This document shows positions 45,647-54,081 of a stretch of 64,000 bases of DNA, piece after piece (positions within the stretch are counted from its first letter, which is position 1; every line of letters begins with the position of its first letter). The notes below the pieces were generated by a model. That model saw only the letters and a list, made by a program, of their open reading frames with translations. It was not told where the DNA came from and searched no databases. Source of the DNA: Stappia sp. 28M-7 (GTDB lineage Bacteria > Pseudomonadota > Alphaproteobacteria > Rhizobiales > Stappiaceae); contig NZ_JACMIA010000002.1 of assembly GCF_014252955.1 (NCBI RefSeq), positions 104,821-168,820 of the forward strand, read 5' to 3'. A program made the position numbers and the translations under genes.

Positions 45647-46078
45647 CGGGATGATCTCCGCGACGGGCGCCGGAGGCCACTCCTCCAGCCCTCAACCCGT
45701 CACGGAAAACCCGTCCGCACTCTCCCTCTCCGGGGGTGTTGCGGGGGAATCCCCCGCTCGAAGGGGGGGGTGTCGGCAACGCAGTGCCGACCAGGGGGAA
45801 GGCCTCCCCACCAAACAAACCCTGTACCAGATATGTCGCACCGTCGTTACAGCCGGGTCTTGCCGCAGGAAGGACACCGAATGGCGGCGCGGCGACAAAC
45901 CGGTATACCCGTAGTCCCCGACCGGCTCACGGCCAGCAGGCATCGCCCTCTGCGCGATCGTCGGCTCATCGAGTTCCGGAACGGTCGGATTCTCCCGTTC
46001 CGAGGAGGCAAAGGGCGGTATATCCTCGTCGCGCAGCCCCTTGACGGCCCATCCCCCCTCGCGGTGCGCCGGCCCACC
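45647..46078 (-). promoter_or_regulatory. Shared hairpin leader, copy 4 (ardC), and flanking non-coding DNA
   Basis: Arms CCGCGACGGG (45658-45667) and CCCGTCACGG (45696-45705), 38 bases start-to-start, with inner GGAGG/CCTCC (45672-45676/45682-45686), then GCACTCTCCCTCTC and CCAGGGGGAAGGCC further upstream, plus a GTCGGCA...TGCCGAC hairpin. Near base-for-base agreement with copy 1. Bases from about 45830 to 46078 contain no gene I can support and mark the border between backbone and cargo. Confidence 0.65.
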
Positions 46079-46570
46079 TCACTCCGCTGATACGCAAAAT
46101 GGCGTGGTAAGCTGGAACGCACCCATTTCGGAAACTTCTGCCAGACCGTCAGCGATAAGTTCTTCGCCGATAGCGCGGAACTCCTCATCGCTGAGCGCAA
46201 GGCCGTCGAGGATCTCGTTGATGTTTGAGCGATCGAGAACACAACCGGCTTCCTCGATCACGGCAACTGTGCGATCTTTCGGGGTCCCGGCATGCGCGTT
46301 GAGGGGTGCGGAAGGGCAATTTGGCGAGGTGAGCCGGAACACGCCCATTTCTGAAACATCGGCCAACCCTTCGGCGACGAGTTCCTCGCCGATAACGCGG
46401 AACTCCTCATCGCTGAGTCCGAGACCGTCGAGGACTTCGTTCACGTTCGAGGCATCGAGGACACAACCGGCTTCTTCGATCACAGCCACCGTGCGGTCCT
46501 TCGGGGTCTCGGCATGAGCGGCGAGCGGCGCAAACATGCAGGCTGCGAGCAGGATATGTGAAAGTTTCAT
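46079..46570 (-). CDS. Small secreted protein with two tandem repeats
   Basis: 163 aa. Signal peptide MKLSHILLAACMFAPLAAHA, then two copies of a roughly 60-residue unit: TPKDRTVAVIEEAGCVLD, SNxNExLDGL, LSDEEFRxIGEEL and DGLAxVSEMG, each ending in Pro-x-Cys. Each unit has two cysteines, so one disulfide per unit is likely. No family recognised. An upstream inverted repeat (46682-46700) is shared with the main cargo promoter region, linking this gene to the cluster's regulation. Confidence 0.8.
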   Translation of the reverse strand: MKLSHILLAACMFAPLAAHAETPKDRTVAVIEEAGCVLDASNVNEVLDGLGLSDEEFRVIGEELVAEGLADVSEMGVFRLTSPNCPSAPLNAHAGTPKDRTVAVIEEAGCVLDRSNINEILDGLALSDEEFRAIGEELIADGLAEVSEMGAFQLTTPFCVSAE

Positions 46571-46681
46571 CGTCGGGTTCACCTTCCCATGCGCTATGGT
46601 TGAAAGGTCTCCACTCGCCGTCACGCGACGGCATTCCCCAACCCTCGTGCCGGAGCCTATAGCACTGCGCTACGCACTCCG

Positions 46682-46700
46682 CCCCGTTCGTTCAAACGGG
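46682..46700. promoter_or_regulatory. Cargo-cluster inverted repeat, distal copy
   Basis: CCCCGTTCGTTCAAACGGG, about 110 bases upstream of the tandem-repeat secreted protein gene and just past the stop of the last operon gene. Nearly the same sequence is at 55262-55281. It could be an operator or, for the operon, a terminator stem. Confidence 0.65.
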
Positions 46701-46745
46701 CTGAAGCCGGCATGAACTGAAAAGCGCTCCCGGCCACCTTCGGTA

Positions 46746-47348
46746 TCATGGGAAGGCTGCGGGTGGGGCGGTGTCGAGGCAGGCCGTTAGCCGGAAGATA
46801 CCCCGTGGCATGGCGTCACGTTCGGCTCCCGGATCGTCGGTCAATGCTGGCAAGTGATACCAAAGCGCCGTGTTCAACTCCGGCATCAGCAGCCAAGGTG
46901 GTGCCGGCTGCCCCTGTTGCGGCTGCGCCAAGGTAAAGCCCAGTTCCGCATCCAACGCATAGAAGCGCAGCAATGACGGCAGTTCATCCATCGGCGCATC
47001 CGGCCAGCGGGAACGAAAGGCCTCGATGGTGTTTGCCGGACCGGTTGCACGCGCTTCGGGCGCGTAGGGATCGCCGACCGGATTTAGCGTTATGTTTCCC
47101 TGCGACGCGGCGACATCGAATACAAACCAATAGTCGCGTTGAGGCGTGGTGAGCCGCAGATACAGGTCCGAGGAAAACCCGGCCCGCGTCCGTGCCGGGA
47201 CGAGCGTGATGGCATACTCATCGCCCTCGGTCCCCAATGTATAGACAGAGCGTTCTGCTGGACAGCCCGCTAATGCGATCTCAGATTGGGCCGCCGCTGC
47301 CGCGGGGAAGATCAACGCAGCCAACAGAGTGGCGAGATACCGTTTCAC
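46746..47348 (-). CDS. Secreted protein of the cargo operon (gene 11)
   Basis: 200 aa. Signal peptide MKRYLATLLAALIFPAAAAA, then an all-beta-looking domain (YAITLVPARTRAGFSSDLYL, DYWFVFDVAASQGNITLNPV). Two cysteines (CPAERS near the start, TACLDT near the end) could join the termini. Not recognised. Last gene of the operon, 8 bases after gene 10. Confidence 0.75.
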   Translation of the reverse strand: MKRYLATLLAALIFPAAAAAQSEIALAGCPAERSVYTLGTEGDEYAITLVPARTRAGFSSDLYLRLTTPQRDYWFVFDVAASQGNITLNPVGDPYAPEARATGPANTIEAFRSRWPDAPMDELPSLLRFYALDAELGFTLAQPQQGQPAPPWLLMPELNTALWYHLPALTDDPGAERDAMPRGIFRLTACLDTAPPAAFP

Positions 47349-47356
47349 AATGCCTC

Positions 47357-47947
47357 CTATTCGCCGGCCCGGTTCAGCCAGACCACACGCCGCGCGACGA
47401 CATACTGGCCCTGGGCGGCGCCCTCGATCTCAAGGATGGCGTAGATCGTGTCCATGTCGACGGGCAGCATGCGCAGCGTCATGTCCATGACCGAGCCCGC
47501 CATGGCCACATGGCTCTGACCGATGAGACGGGGCAAATCCTCCTGATCGCAGTCTCCGGCCCATGCCAGCACGGCTTCGTCCGGCGTCATTGCCGGCTCG
47601 GGGATCTCGGGATGGTTGGCCTCGATCACCCAACGGCCTTCGTCGGCAAGGGTGATAACCATCGGCTCTGTCAACTCCGCATGGTCGAGCAGCAGATCCT
47701 CGCCCAGTACCCAGATCGACATGATCTCTGTTTCGGGGGAAGGCTCCATGGGGATGACCATCCTGCCGGCATGGACGTAGCCGGACAGGTGATCAACGCG
47801 CCAGTCGCCCACAAAGTGTTCCCGCAGTTCCTGCCACGTTGCCGGCGAGGACGTTCCGCAAAGGTCCGAAATGTCGCCCGCGCGCTGCGCCAGCGCGGGA
47901 ACGGCGGCGCAGGACAAAATGGCTGTCAAAACGATGACCGGTCTCAT
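47357..47947 (-). CDS. Secreted lipocalin-like protein of the cargo operon (gene 10)
   Basis: 196 aa. Signal peptide MRPVIVLTAILSCAAVPALA. The pattern DWRVDHLSGYVHAGRMVIPM, MSIWVLGEDLLLDHAELTEP and WVIEANHPEIPEP suggests a small lipocalin-like barrel similar in layout to gene 2 (54.1 kb). Two Cys. The assignment is by eye only. Confidence 0.72.
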   Translation of the reverse strand: MRPVIVLTAILSCAAVPALAQRAGDISDLCGTSSPATWQELREHFVGDWRVDHLSGYVHAGRMVIPMEPSPETEIMSIWVLGEDLLLDHAELTEPMVITLADEGRWVIEANHPEIPEPAMTPDEAVLAWAGDCDQEDLPRLIGQSHVAMAGSVMDMTLRMLPVDMDTIYAILEIEGAAQGQYVVARRVVWLNRAGE

Positions 47948-47974
47948 TGGATTTTTCCTCCCTGCCGCAGAACG

Positions 47975-48460
47975 CTAGTGCCCGGTAGCGGTGATCCGGC
48001 CTCCATCCACATCCAGAACCAGCATTTGTCGTTCGCCGGCAGTTCGGCCTGACATCGGGTAGGCCGTCAGGCCTGCCTCGATCACGCCGGTGAAGTGAAG
48101 TGAACCGTCATTGTTGTGGTCGATTTCGAGCATTGCCTGCCCCCCGGCCTGGCTTGACAGTCCAAGAGCGGGATTTCCGTCTTCGTCCTCGAGCCGCAGT
48201 TCGAGAAGACTTGTGGTCCCATCGGCCACCATCACCATCAACCGGATGGAACCGATGCCCGATGGCACCTCCTGCGGTTCGGCAAGAATCCGCAGAGAGC
48301 CAATGCCTTCGCTCTCGAAATGGAATTCTGACCGCTCGGCGTCGATCCGCCATGAAACAGGTGCCACTTCGAGAAACCCAGTCATATCCCCACCCGGCTG
48401 ATCGGCCAGCACAGGCGCGGACAGGCAGATCGCAATTAGGGAAAGCGCCGCGGTCCTCAC
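47975..48460 (-). CDS. Secreted DxPGG-type protein of the cargo operon (gene 9)
   Basis: 161 aa. Signal peptide then ADQPGGDMTGFLEVAPVSWR. Mature protein rich in beta-prone stretches (SIRLMVMVADGTTSLLELRL, GSLHFTGVIEAGLTAYPMSG). It resembles genes 1 and 8 in the signal-proximal (D/E)xPGG..TG motif and in ending with a sequence of the form G.I.A.G or F...L.EL. Start overlaps gene 8 by 4 bases. Confidence 0.75.
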   Translation of the reverse strand: MRTAALSLIAICLSAPVLADQPGGDMTGFLEVAPVSWRIDAERSEFHFESEGIGSLRILAEPQEVPSGIGSIRLMVMVADGTTSLLELRLEDEDGNPALGLSSQAGGQAMLEIDHNNDGSLHFTGVIEAGLTAYPMSGRTAGERQMLVLDVDGGRITATGH

Positions 48461-48951
48461 TGCAACTCACTCAATACGGCTTCAAATGTCAGGCTAACGC
48501 TGAGAGTGTCGTCAGGGTCAGGATTACGAAGTGCAATCCGGTCCATACTCGTTAGAACACCTTCCACCTGGCCCGCGATCGCCAGCACACCGCCTTGGTC
48601 TGAGGCGCTCGTAATTGTCAGGGAGAGTTCATCGTCCAGGTCCGCACGGTAAATGCGATACGGATCGGTATCGAGAATTGGGATATCGATTTCTGCGGAA
48701 AAGAAGTCACCATCGAGATCGCCGATCCACTCTGCGCCGAGGGATAAGTTGCCCAGACCGCGCTCTCTCAGTGCCGGTGCTCGAAAATAGATTGAAAAGC
48801 TTGAAGATGTGAAGTCAGACTGCTCTGTCCAGACCGACAGTTCTATCTCTTCGCCTGCGATCGTCCCTGACGCGGCTCCCCCCGGCTCTGCAGCCATGAC
48901 GGGAACGGCAAGGGCGAGTAAGCCAAATGCAGTGATGACTGATCTGAGCAT
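48457..48951 (-). CDS. Secreted DxPGG-type protein of the cargo operon (gene 8)
   Basis: 164 aa. Signal peptide MLRSVITAFGLLALAVPVMA, then AEPGGAASGTIAGEEIELSV and a C-terminal SVSLTFEAVLSELQ, which parallels VTFSFDTRLEELD of gene 1. CCGGAGAACCC supplies the ribosome site for this ATG; an upstream ATG overlapping gene 7 is less likely because it would precede the signal peptide with charged residues. Function unknown. Confidence 0.76.
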   Translation of the reverse strand: MLRSVITAFGLLALAVPVMAAEPGGAASGTIAGEEIELSVWTEQSDFTSSSFSIYFRAPALRERGLGNLSLGAEWIGDLDGDFFSAEIDIPILDTDPYRIYRADLDDELSLTITSASDQGGVLAIAGQVEGVLTSMDRIALRNPDPDDTLSVSLTFEAVLSELQ

Positions 48952-48989
48952 GGTCTTGGGTTCTCCGGATTCTTTGATGTGTTCGTAGT

Positions 48990-51557
48990 TCATTCGCCGA
49001 GCGTGATCATCGCGCGTCCGAGAACGCTCTGGCTTTGAAGGTCGAGAAACCGCACTTCGTATTGTCCCGGCTCGTCCGGGAGCTTGATTACCGTTTCGGT
49101 TTCGTCGCCCACGCGATGGACTGTAATCCAGGTAAAGTCGGGCGCATCAGCTCGTGCCAGCGCCACGCGCCGGTCGGCATCGCCAGCTTCGATTGTCCAC
49201 GAAACCGTAACGATGTCGCCCGGCCTTGCCGTACCAGGAACCATTAGCCCGGCCCCCTCGTCTATCGGCGCGTCCGCCGCCAGCACCTCGAGCGGTCGCC
49301 GGGCCATGACCCGATCGCCGCGGTCCAAATGGTAGCGGATTTCATAGGCACCAGGCTCCGCGGGTGCAGTGAACGTGGCCTGATCTTCGTCCTGAATGCG
49401 GCGATAGCCACTTTGCTCGCCGTCGGGCGTGCCGCCGGGAACGATGGCTATGTAGTCGCGCGGATGTATGGCGCCGGTCCAGGAAAGCGTGATCTCGGCG
49501 CCGGCCCGCGCCCTGTCCGGTCCGTCGAGCGAAACATCACCATCCATCACCTCGACCGGGGTGCGGGCGAGCACGCGATCCCCCGCGTCCAGTTGCAGGC
49601 GCACCTCGTAGAGGCCGGGTTCGGCAGGCGCGCGAAGCTCGCCCTCGCTCCGACCTTGCATGCGATCGTAATCGGCATAGGTGCCGTCCGCAGAACCGGC
49701 GGGAACGATCGTCACGTAGTCGCGCGGGTGCAGGCCCTCACCCTGCCAGGTGACCGGGAAAGCCGACCCGACAACGACCTGAGCCGGCGCGGAGACAGTA
49801 ACCTCGGCATCGACCACCTCGACCGGGGTGCGGGCGAGCACGCGGTCCCCCACGTCCAATTGCAGGCGCACCTCGTAGAGGCCGGGTTCGGCAGGCGCCC
49901 GCAGCTCGCCCTCGCTCCGACCTTGCATGCGATCGTAGTCGGCATAGGTGCCGTCCGCCGAACCGGCGGGAACGATCGTCACGTAGTCGCGCGGGTGCAG
50001 ACCCTCACCCTGCCAGGTGACCGGGAAAGCCGACCCGACAACGACCTGAGCCGGCGCGGAGACAGTAACCTCGGCATCGACCACCTCGACCGGGGTGCGG
50101 GCGAGCACGCGGTCCCCCACGTCCAATTGCAGGCGCACCTCGTAGAGGCCGGGTTCGGCAGGCGCCCGCAGCTCGCCCTCGCTCCGACCTTGCATGCGAT
50201 CGTAGTCGGCATAGGTGCCGTCCGCCGAACCGGCGGGAACGATCGTCACGTAGTCGCGGGGGTGCAGGCCTTCACCCTGCCAGGTGACCGGGAATGCCGA
50301 CCCGACAACGACCTGGGCCGGCGCGGAGACAGTAACCTCGGAATCGACAACTTCGACCGGGGTGCGGGCGAGCACGCGGTCCCCCGCGTCCAATTGCAGA
50401 CGCACTTCATAGAGGCCGGGCTCGGCTGGCGCACGAAGCTCGCCTTCGGTACGGTCCTCCAGCCGGTCATAGTCCGCATAGGCTCCGTCTTCGGCGTCGG
50501 CGGGGACAATTGTCACATAATCACGCGGAGCCAGACCCTCACCTTCCCAGCTCACCGTAAACGCGGAGCCAACCAAGGTTTGTGCAGGGCCGAAGACCTG
50601 GGCGGTGGGCTGTTGCGACGTGATGGGCGGGAAAATGGCGTGGACATTGCGCGCGCTGTCCAACGCCAAACTGGCCTCGGTCTGCGAGAAGTCGTCCTGC
50701 GCCGTCGAATGGACCGTCACGATATAGTCGCCGAACGGCAGATCCGTGATGAAGGGGTTCGCGGTGCCGGTCTGCACCATGTTGAACGAAGTATCCGATA
50801 TCTCCCAGATCACCTCGCCGGACAGAAGCGGAAGCTCCAGTGGCGCTGCTGGCCGCTCCCAGACGGTCTCGTCGCCGATCTCCTCGCCTCCGAGATTTGC
50901 GGTGAAGGTGAAACTCCCTGAGGCCGGGGCGGCAGTGACCTCGCGCAAGGCTTCGTTGAGTTCCTGGGCATTGTCGGCAGTCAGGAAGCGGCCGCCGGTT
51001 TCCTCGGCGATGCATTGCATCTGCAACAGGGCATCGGCTTCGCCCCGCACGTCGAAGCCGATGACATGGGCGGTAAAATCTACGCCCGCTTCTTCCAATG
51101 CGCGGGCGGCGGCGCAAGGATCAGGATTGCAGGTCTCGATCCCATCGGAAACCAGGATCACCGTCGCCGCCTGTTCGGTGTGGCGCAACGCCTGAGCCGC
51201 GGTGATGACGGCATCGGTCATCGGGGTCATGCCCCGCGGGTTCAACCCTTCAACGATGCCGGCGATCTCTGCCGCAGTGCCGTGCGCGGGTTCGACCAAG
51301 GTCTCGATATCCGCGCATTGCCCGCGCTCGCGATGGCCATAGGTGACGAAACCGAGATTCTGATCGACGGGGAAATCCGACACAATGTCGCCGACGACAT
51401 CGCGCGCGATGGTGATTTTGTTCACCCCATCGATCTGCCCCCACATCGACCCCGAGGCGTCCAAAACGAGGATCGTGCTGGGGCGCTCCTGGGCAAGCGC
51501 CGCCGGCGCAAGGGCGGATGTCAGGGCGATGAACCCGGCGGTCACAAGAGATCTCAT
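48990..51557 (-). CDS. Secreted von Willebrand A protein with tandem Ig-like repeats (gene 7)
   Basis: 855 aa. Signal peptide MRSLVTAGFIALTSALAPAALAQ; VWA domain with intact MIDAS DASGSMWG (Asp33, Ser35, Ser37) and the TPMTDAV and SDGIETCNPDPC loops to about residue 210. After a linker come four near-identical 89-residue repeats (VVVGSAFPVTWQGEGLHPRD ... ELRAPAEPGLYEVRLQLD ... VLARTPVEVVD), a fifth diverged copy (IHPRDYIAIVPGGTPDGEQS) and a final degenerate one. VWA domains bind ligands through a metal; the repeats look like stalk modules. It is the largest and presumably central protein of the cluster. Confidence 0.85.
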   Translation of the reverse strand: MRSLVTAGFIALTSALAPAALAQERPSTILVLDASGSMWGQIDGVNKITIARDVVGDIVSDFPVDQNLGFVTYGHRERGQCADIETLVEPAHGTAAEIAGIVEGLNPRGMTPMTDAVITAAQALRHTEQAATVILVSDGIETCNPDPCAAARALEEAGVDFTAHVIGFDVRGEADALLQMQCIAEETGGRFLTADNAQELNEALREVTAAPASGSFTFTANLGGEEIGDETVWERPAAPLELPLLSGEVIWEISDTSFNMVQTGTANPFITDLPFGDYIVTVHSTAQDDFSQTEASLALDSARNVHAIFPPITSQQPTAQVFGPAQTLVGSAFTVSWEGEGLAPRDYVTIVPADAEDGAYADYDRLEDRTEGELRAPAEPGLYEVRLQLDAGDRVLARTPVEVVDSEVTVSAPAQVVVGSAFPVTWQGEGLHPRDYVTIVPAGSADGTYADYDRMQGRSEGELRAPAEPGLYEVRLQLDVGDRVLARTPVEVVDAEVTVSAPAQVVVGSAFPVTWQGEGLHPRDYVTIVPAGSADGTYADYDRMQGRSEGELRAPAEPGLYEVRLQLDVGDRVLARTPVEVVDAEVTVSAPAQVVVGSAFPVTWQGEGLHPRDYVTIVPAGSADGTYADYDRMQGRSEGELRAPAEPGLYEVRLQLDAGDRVLARTPVEVMDGDVSLDGPDRARAGAEITLSWTGAIHPRDYIAIVPGGTPDGEQSGYRRIQDEDQATFTAPAEPGAYEIRYHLDRGDRVMARRPLEVLAADAPIDEGAGLMVPGTARPGDIVTVSWTIEAGDADRRVALARADAPDFTWITVHRVGDETETVIKLPDEPGQYEVRFLDLQSQSVLGRAMITLGE
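49286..50620. repeat. 267-bp tandem repeats in the VWA gene
   Basis: Repeat starts are marked by TCGACCGGGGTGCGGGCGAG at about 49554, 49821, 50088 and 50355, exactly 267 bases apart. The first two full intervals are almost identical at the DNA level. This indicates recent expansion and a potential for copy-number variation. Confidence 0.85.
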
Positions 51558-52525
51558 GCGGCTTCTCCATCGCGCGCTGTCCCGAAGCGGGCACCGGCGC
51601 GTTCTTTCAGCTTGCGGAAATGTGAGGACATCTGCTCCAGCCGCGCGTCCCACTCAGGGTCGGGCTCCTGGCCATCGGTGATCCTGAAATAGACCTGCAT
51701 CAGGCAGGTGACGGCGAAGGGCTCGAGAAAGGCCGCCTTGACGCTCCAGGCGAACAGCAACGCGAAAACGAAGCCGCCCGCCGACCAGGCGCCGGGCATG
51801 ACGTAGACCAGTGCCGCTGCCGGGGCGAGCATCACGAGGAAGATCAGGAAGGCGAGACCATAGGTGAAGAGCGTCAGCCAGGCGGCGTTCCGGAGCATCG
51901 CCTTCCAGTTCTGGCCATAGAGCACCAGCGCCTCGCGTGCGGATATCCAGGGATCGGTCGAGCGGGTGCGGATGGCATGGGCGAGGATCACCTCATCGAT
52001 GAAGCCCACCGCCACGCGCAGGAAGGCCTGCACAATGCCCATCAACTGCCGGACATAGGGGATCGGCAGGATGGACAATACACCGCGCACAAGGCCGATG
52101 ACGGCGCGAATGACTCCCTTGACCAGTTGGTCCAGCGCGAAGAGCAGTGAGGCCTGGCCGAAGCGCTCCTTCACCACGGTCGTTGCATGGGCAATCTGGC
52201 CGCTCCCTTCCGGGAGGGGCTTGCCGTCAATCAGTTCGACAAGAACCGCGACATGGCCTGCCTTGACGATGTAGAGAATGTATTCCCGAAGCCAGTACAT
52301 TACAGCGCCGGTCAGGCCAAAGCCGGCCATGCCGCCCCAAGCCATCGCGGTCGCGCGGAACTCGTCATCCCCGAAGGCGCCAACGCCCCAGCCGACCCCG
52401 ATACCGGCGCCGGTGGCCAGAATATAGGCCAGTGTGATTCCGAAATAGACGGCGGCACGCAGGAGCACGAAAGGCAATGTTCGGCCCAACAGTCCGAGAG
52501 CTTGTCTGATATTGAAATCCCACAT
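51554..52525 (-). CDS. Polytopic membrane protein of the cargo operon (gene 6)
   Basis: 323 aa. About six membrane segments (about 12-60, 68-90, 130-165, 215-240, 243-275) and a cytoplasmic C-terminus of about 45 residues (DPEWDARLEQMSSHFRKLKE). Not recognised as a transporter. It overlaps the VWA gene by 4 bases, and may anchor or export it. AAGGAACCGGAG precedes the ATG. Confidence 0.8.
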   Translation of the reverse strand: MWDFNIRQALGLLGRTLPFVLLRAAVYFGITLAYILATGAGIGVGWGVGAFGDDEFRATAMAWGGMAGFGLTGAVMYWLREYILYIVKAGHVAVLVELIDGKPLPEGSGQIAHATTVVKERFGQASLLFALDQLVKGVIRAVIGLVRGVLSILPIPYVRQLMGIVQAFLRVAVGFIDEVILAHAIRTRSTDPWISAREALVLYGQNWKAMLRNAAWLTLFTYGLAFLIFLVMLAPAAALVYVMPGAWSAGGFVFALLFAWSVKAAFLEPFAVTCLMQVYFRITDGQEPDPEWDARLEQMSSHFRKLKERAGARFGTARDGEAA

Positions 52526-52548
52526 GGCTCCGGTTCCTTTTGGGGCAA

Positions 52549-53073
52549 TCAGCTTGAAGGTTGAGATGCGGGGGAAGTTTGTTCGCCCCCGAAATGGCGT
52601 CGCAGCCAGGCATTGATGTCATTGGCGATTAGCACGGGCCCGTCGCCGGACACGCTCCACCGCGACAGCGCGACCCGTGTTGCCGGGCGGGTGTTGCGAA
52701 AAACCAGAACCACCTTCGAGGTGCTGCGGTCCTCTCGCGAGGTATGGCTGCGGTCAAGTTCGGCACTGTCGAGCGCCTCAAGCGGATAGTCCCGCTGACG
52801 CGTGCCGAGGCGCGATGTCCGGATGATGCTGACCAGCCCCGACCCTGCGTCCAACCTGAGCCGTGTGCGCTCGGACAGGGCGATATATCCCGCGAGAAAG
52901 GCCCCGTTCAGCCCGACCAGCAGCACCAGCGCGGTCAGGAACTCGCCCCCGATCAGATTGGCAAGCCCGATCAGCGTGATCGGCAGGACAGGCACCATGA
53001 CGAACCACAGGATAAAGCGCGGTATCGCCAGTTCCAGTTCCAGTCGTTCGGGCGTGTTCGTCTCAATACTCAT
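52549..53073 (-). CDS. Membrane protein of the cargo operon (gene 5)
   Basis: 174 aa. Two membrane segments (about 20-42 and 46-66) then a soluble PH-like domain (TRLRLDAGSGLVSIIRTSRL, KVVLVFRNTRPATRVALSRW). The layout is the same as gene 4, so the two are probably paralogues. ATGA overlap with gene 4. Confidence 0.78.
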   Translation of the reverse strand: MSIETNTPERLELELAIPRFILWFVMVPVLPITLIGLANLIGGEFLTALVLLVGLNGAFLAGYIALSERTRLRLDAGSGLVSIIRTSRLGTRQRDYPLEALDSAELDRSHTSREDRSTSKVVLVFRNTRPATRVALSRWSVSGDGPVLIANDINAWLRRHFGGEQTSPASQPSS

Positions 53074-53597
53074 GACGGGTTTCCCTTTCCCTGGCGGGAA
53101 AGCCAGCCATTGACGACGCCCGTCAGACGCGCCACCTCTTCGGGATCCGGGCGGAACATGGGCACTATGATCTCGCGCCGTTCTGGTCCCGATCCGCAAA
53201 TCAGCACCAGCCGGGTCTCATCGTTTCCTGCCGCCGTGCCATAGTGCGCGACGCTTTCCAGCTTGTGCAGGTCCGAAAGTGCGAATGTCTCTTCACGCCG
53301 CCCGCGCAATGTGGTCACACGCAGCCGGACAAGGCCGGCATGCCTGTCCAGGCTCAGTTGAGTCAGCTGCACCAACTCGTGCATGTAGAGCCAGCCGATC
53401 AGGCCCACCACGGCAAGCACGATGATCCCCGTTCCGGTCGCACCATCCCCGATGGCTGCCAGGCCCGCCGCGATCGCCACCAATATCACCGACGCAGCAA
53501 TCACCGCCCGCCGGACCGGACGATTCTCGATCTCCAGCACGCTGTCGGAGATTTGCGTCACGCGCAGCGGATCAGCCAGAAACTCGGCCAGTGTCAT
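53070..53597 (-). CDS. Membrane protein of the cargo operon (gene 4)
   Basis: 175 aa. Two membrane segments (about 32-50 and 55-75) followed by a PH-like domain (LDRHAGLVRLRVTTLRGRRE, DETRLVLICGSGPERREIIV). Both this and gene 5 have the pattern 'L..D...G.V....T.R.......L..L...E'. Start chosen at the ATGA overlap with gene 3. Confidence 0.78.
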   Translation of the reverse strand: MTLAEFLADPLRVTQISDSVLEIENRPVRRAVIAASVILVAIAAGLAAIGDGATGTGIIVLAVVGLIGWLYMHELVQLTQLSLDRHAGLVRLRVTTLRGRREETFALSDLHKLESVAHYGTAAGNDETRLVLICGSGPERREIIVPMFRPDPEEVARLTGVVNGWLSRQGKGNPS

Positions 53598-54073
53598 GGG
53601 CCTGCACCCAACGACGTGTCGATCCGCCCCTCGACGTCGCGACAGTCGTCCGGGGCATCCCGGCGGCATAGGGTTGCCGCAAAGCTGGCCTGGATGCGGC
53701 CTTCATCCTCAAGATCCAGCAGGTCGATCGACATCTGCGGCGGCTCTTCCTCGCTTTCCCAGACCGCGCCCGCCATCGCCCCGCGATCGGGCCGCATGTC
53801 GATGGTCAGACCGGCGGGCGGCGTATCTCCGGAAGGCTTGCCGTGAAAGATCAGGCCGATAGAAATGCTGCCGTCACCAAGTGCATGCAGTTCGATCATG
53901 GTCAGCGGGCCGATATCGGTGATCTGCACCATCGCCGAGCCATCATCCTGACGCATCACCTGCCAGTTCAGTTCTTCACCGTCCAAGTTTGCCCCGATCT
54001 CGCCGATGGCGTCCAATGCACCAGCCGGGGTTGCGATTCCGAGGGCCAGGACAAGCGGGACAAGCACCTTCAT
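53594..54073 (-). CDS. Secreted protein of the cargo operon (gene 3)
   Basis: 159 aa. Signal peptide MKVLVPLVLALGIATPAGA, then beta-prone mature protein (IGEIGANLDGEELNWQVMRQ, GDGSISIGLIFHGKPSGDTP) with two cysteines in LCRRDAPDDC. AGGAATGCC precedes this ATG; an ATG six bases earlier is an alternative. Resembles gene 1 in general plan (small domain ending in a Cys-x-Cys-type loop). Function unknown. Confidence 0.75.
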   Translation of the reverse strand: MKVLVPLVLALGIATPAGALDAIGEIGANLDGEELNWQVMRQDDGSAMVQITDIGPLTMIELHALGDGSISIGLIFHGKPSGDTPPAGLTIDMRPDRGAMAGAVWESEEEPPQMSIDLLDLEDEGRIQASFAATLCRRDAPDDCRDVEGRIDTSLGAGP

Positions 54074-54081
54074 TGGCATTC

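Noticed and set aside
49286..50620. CRISPR-like array
   Set aside because: Units are 267 bases, coding and contiguous with no spacers; they encode protein repeats.
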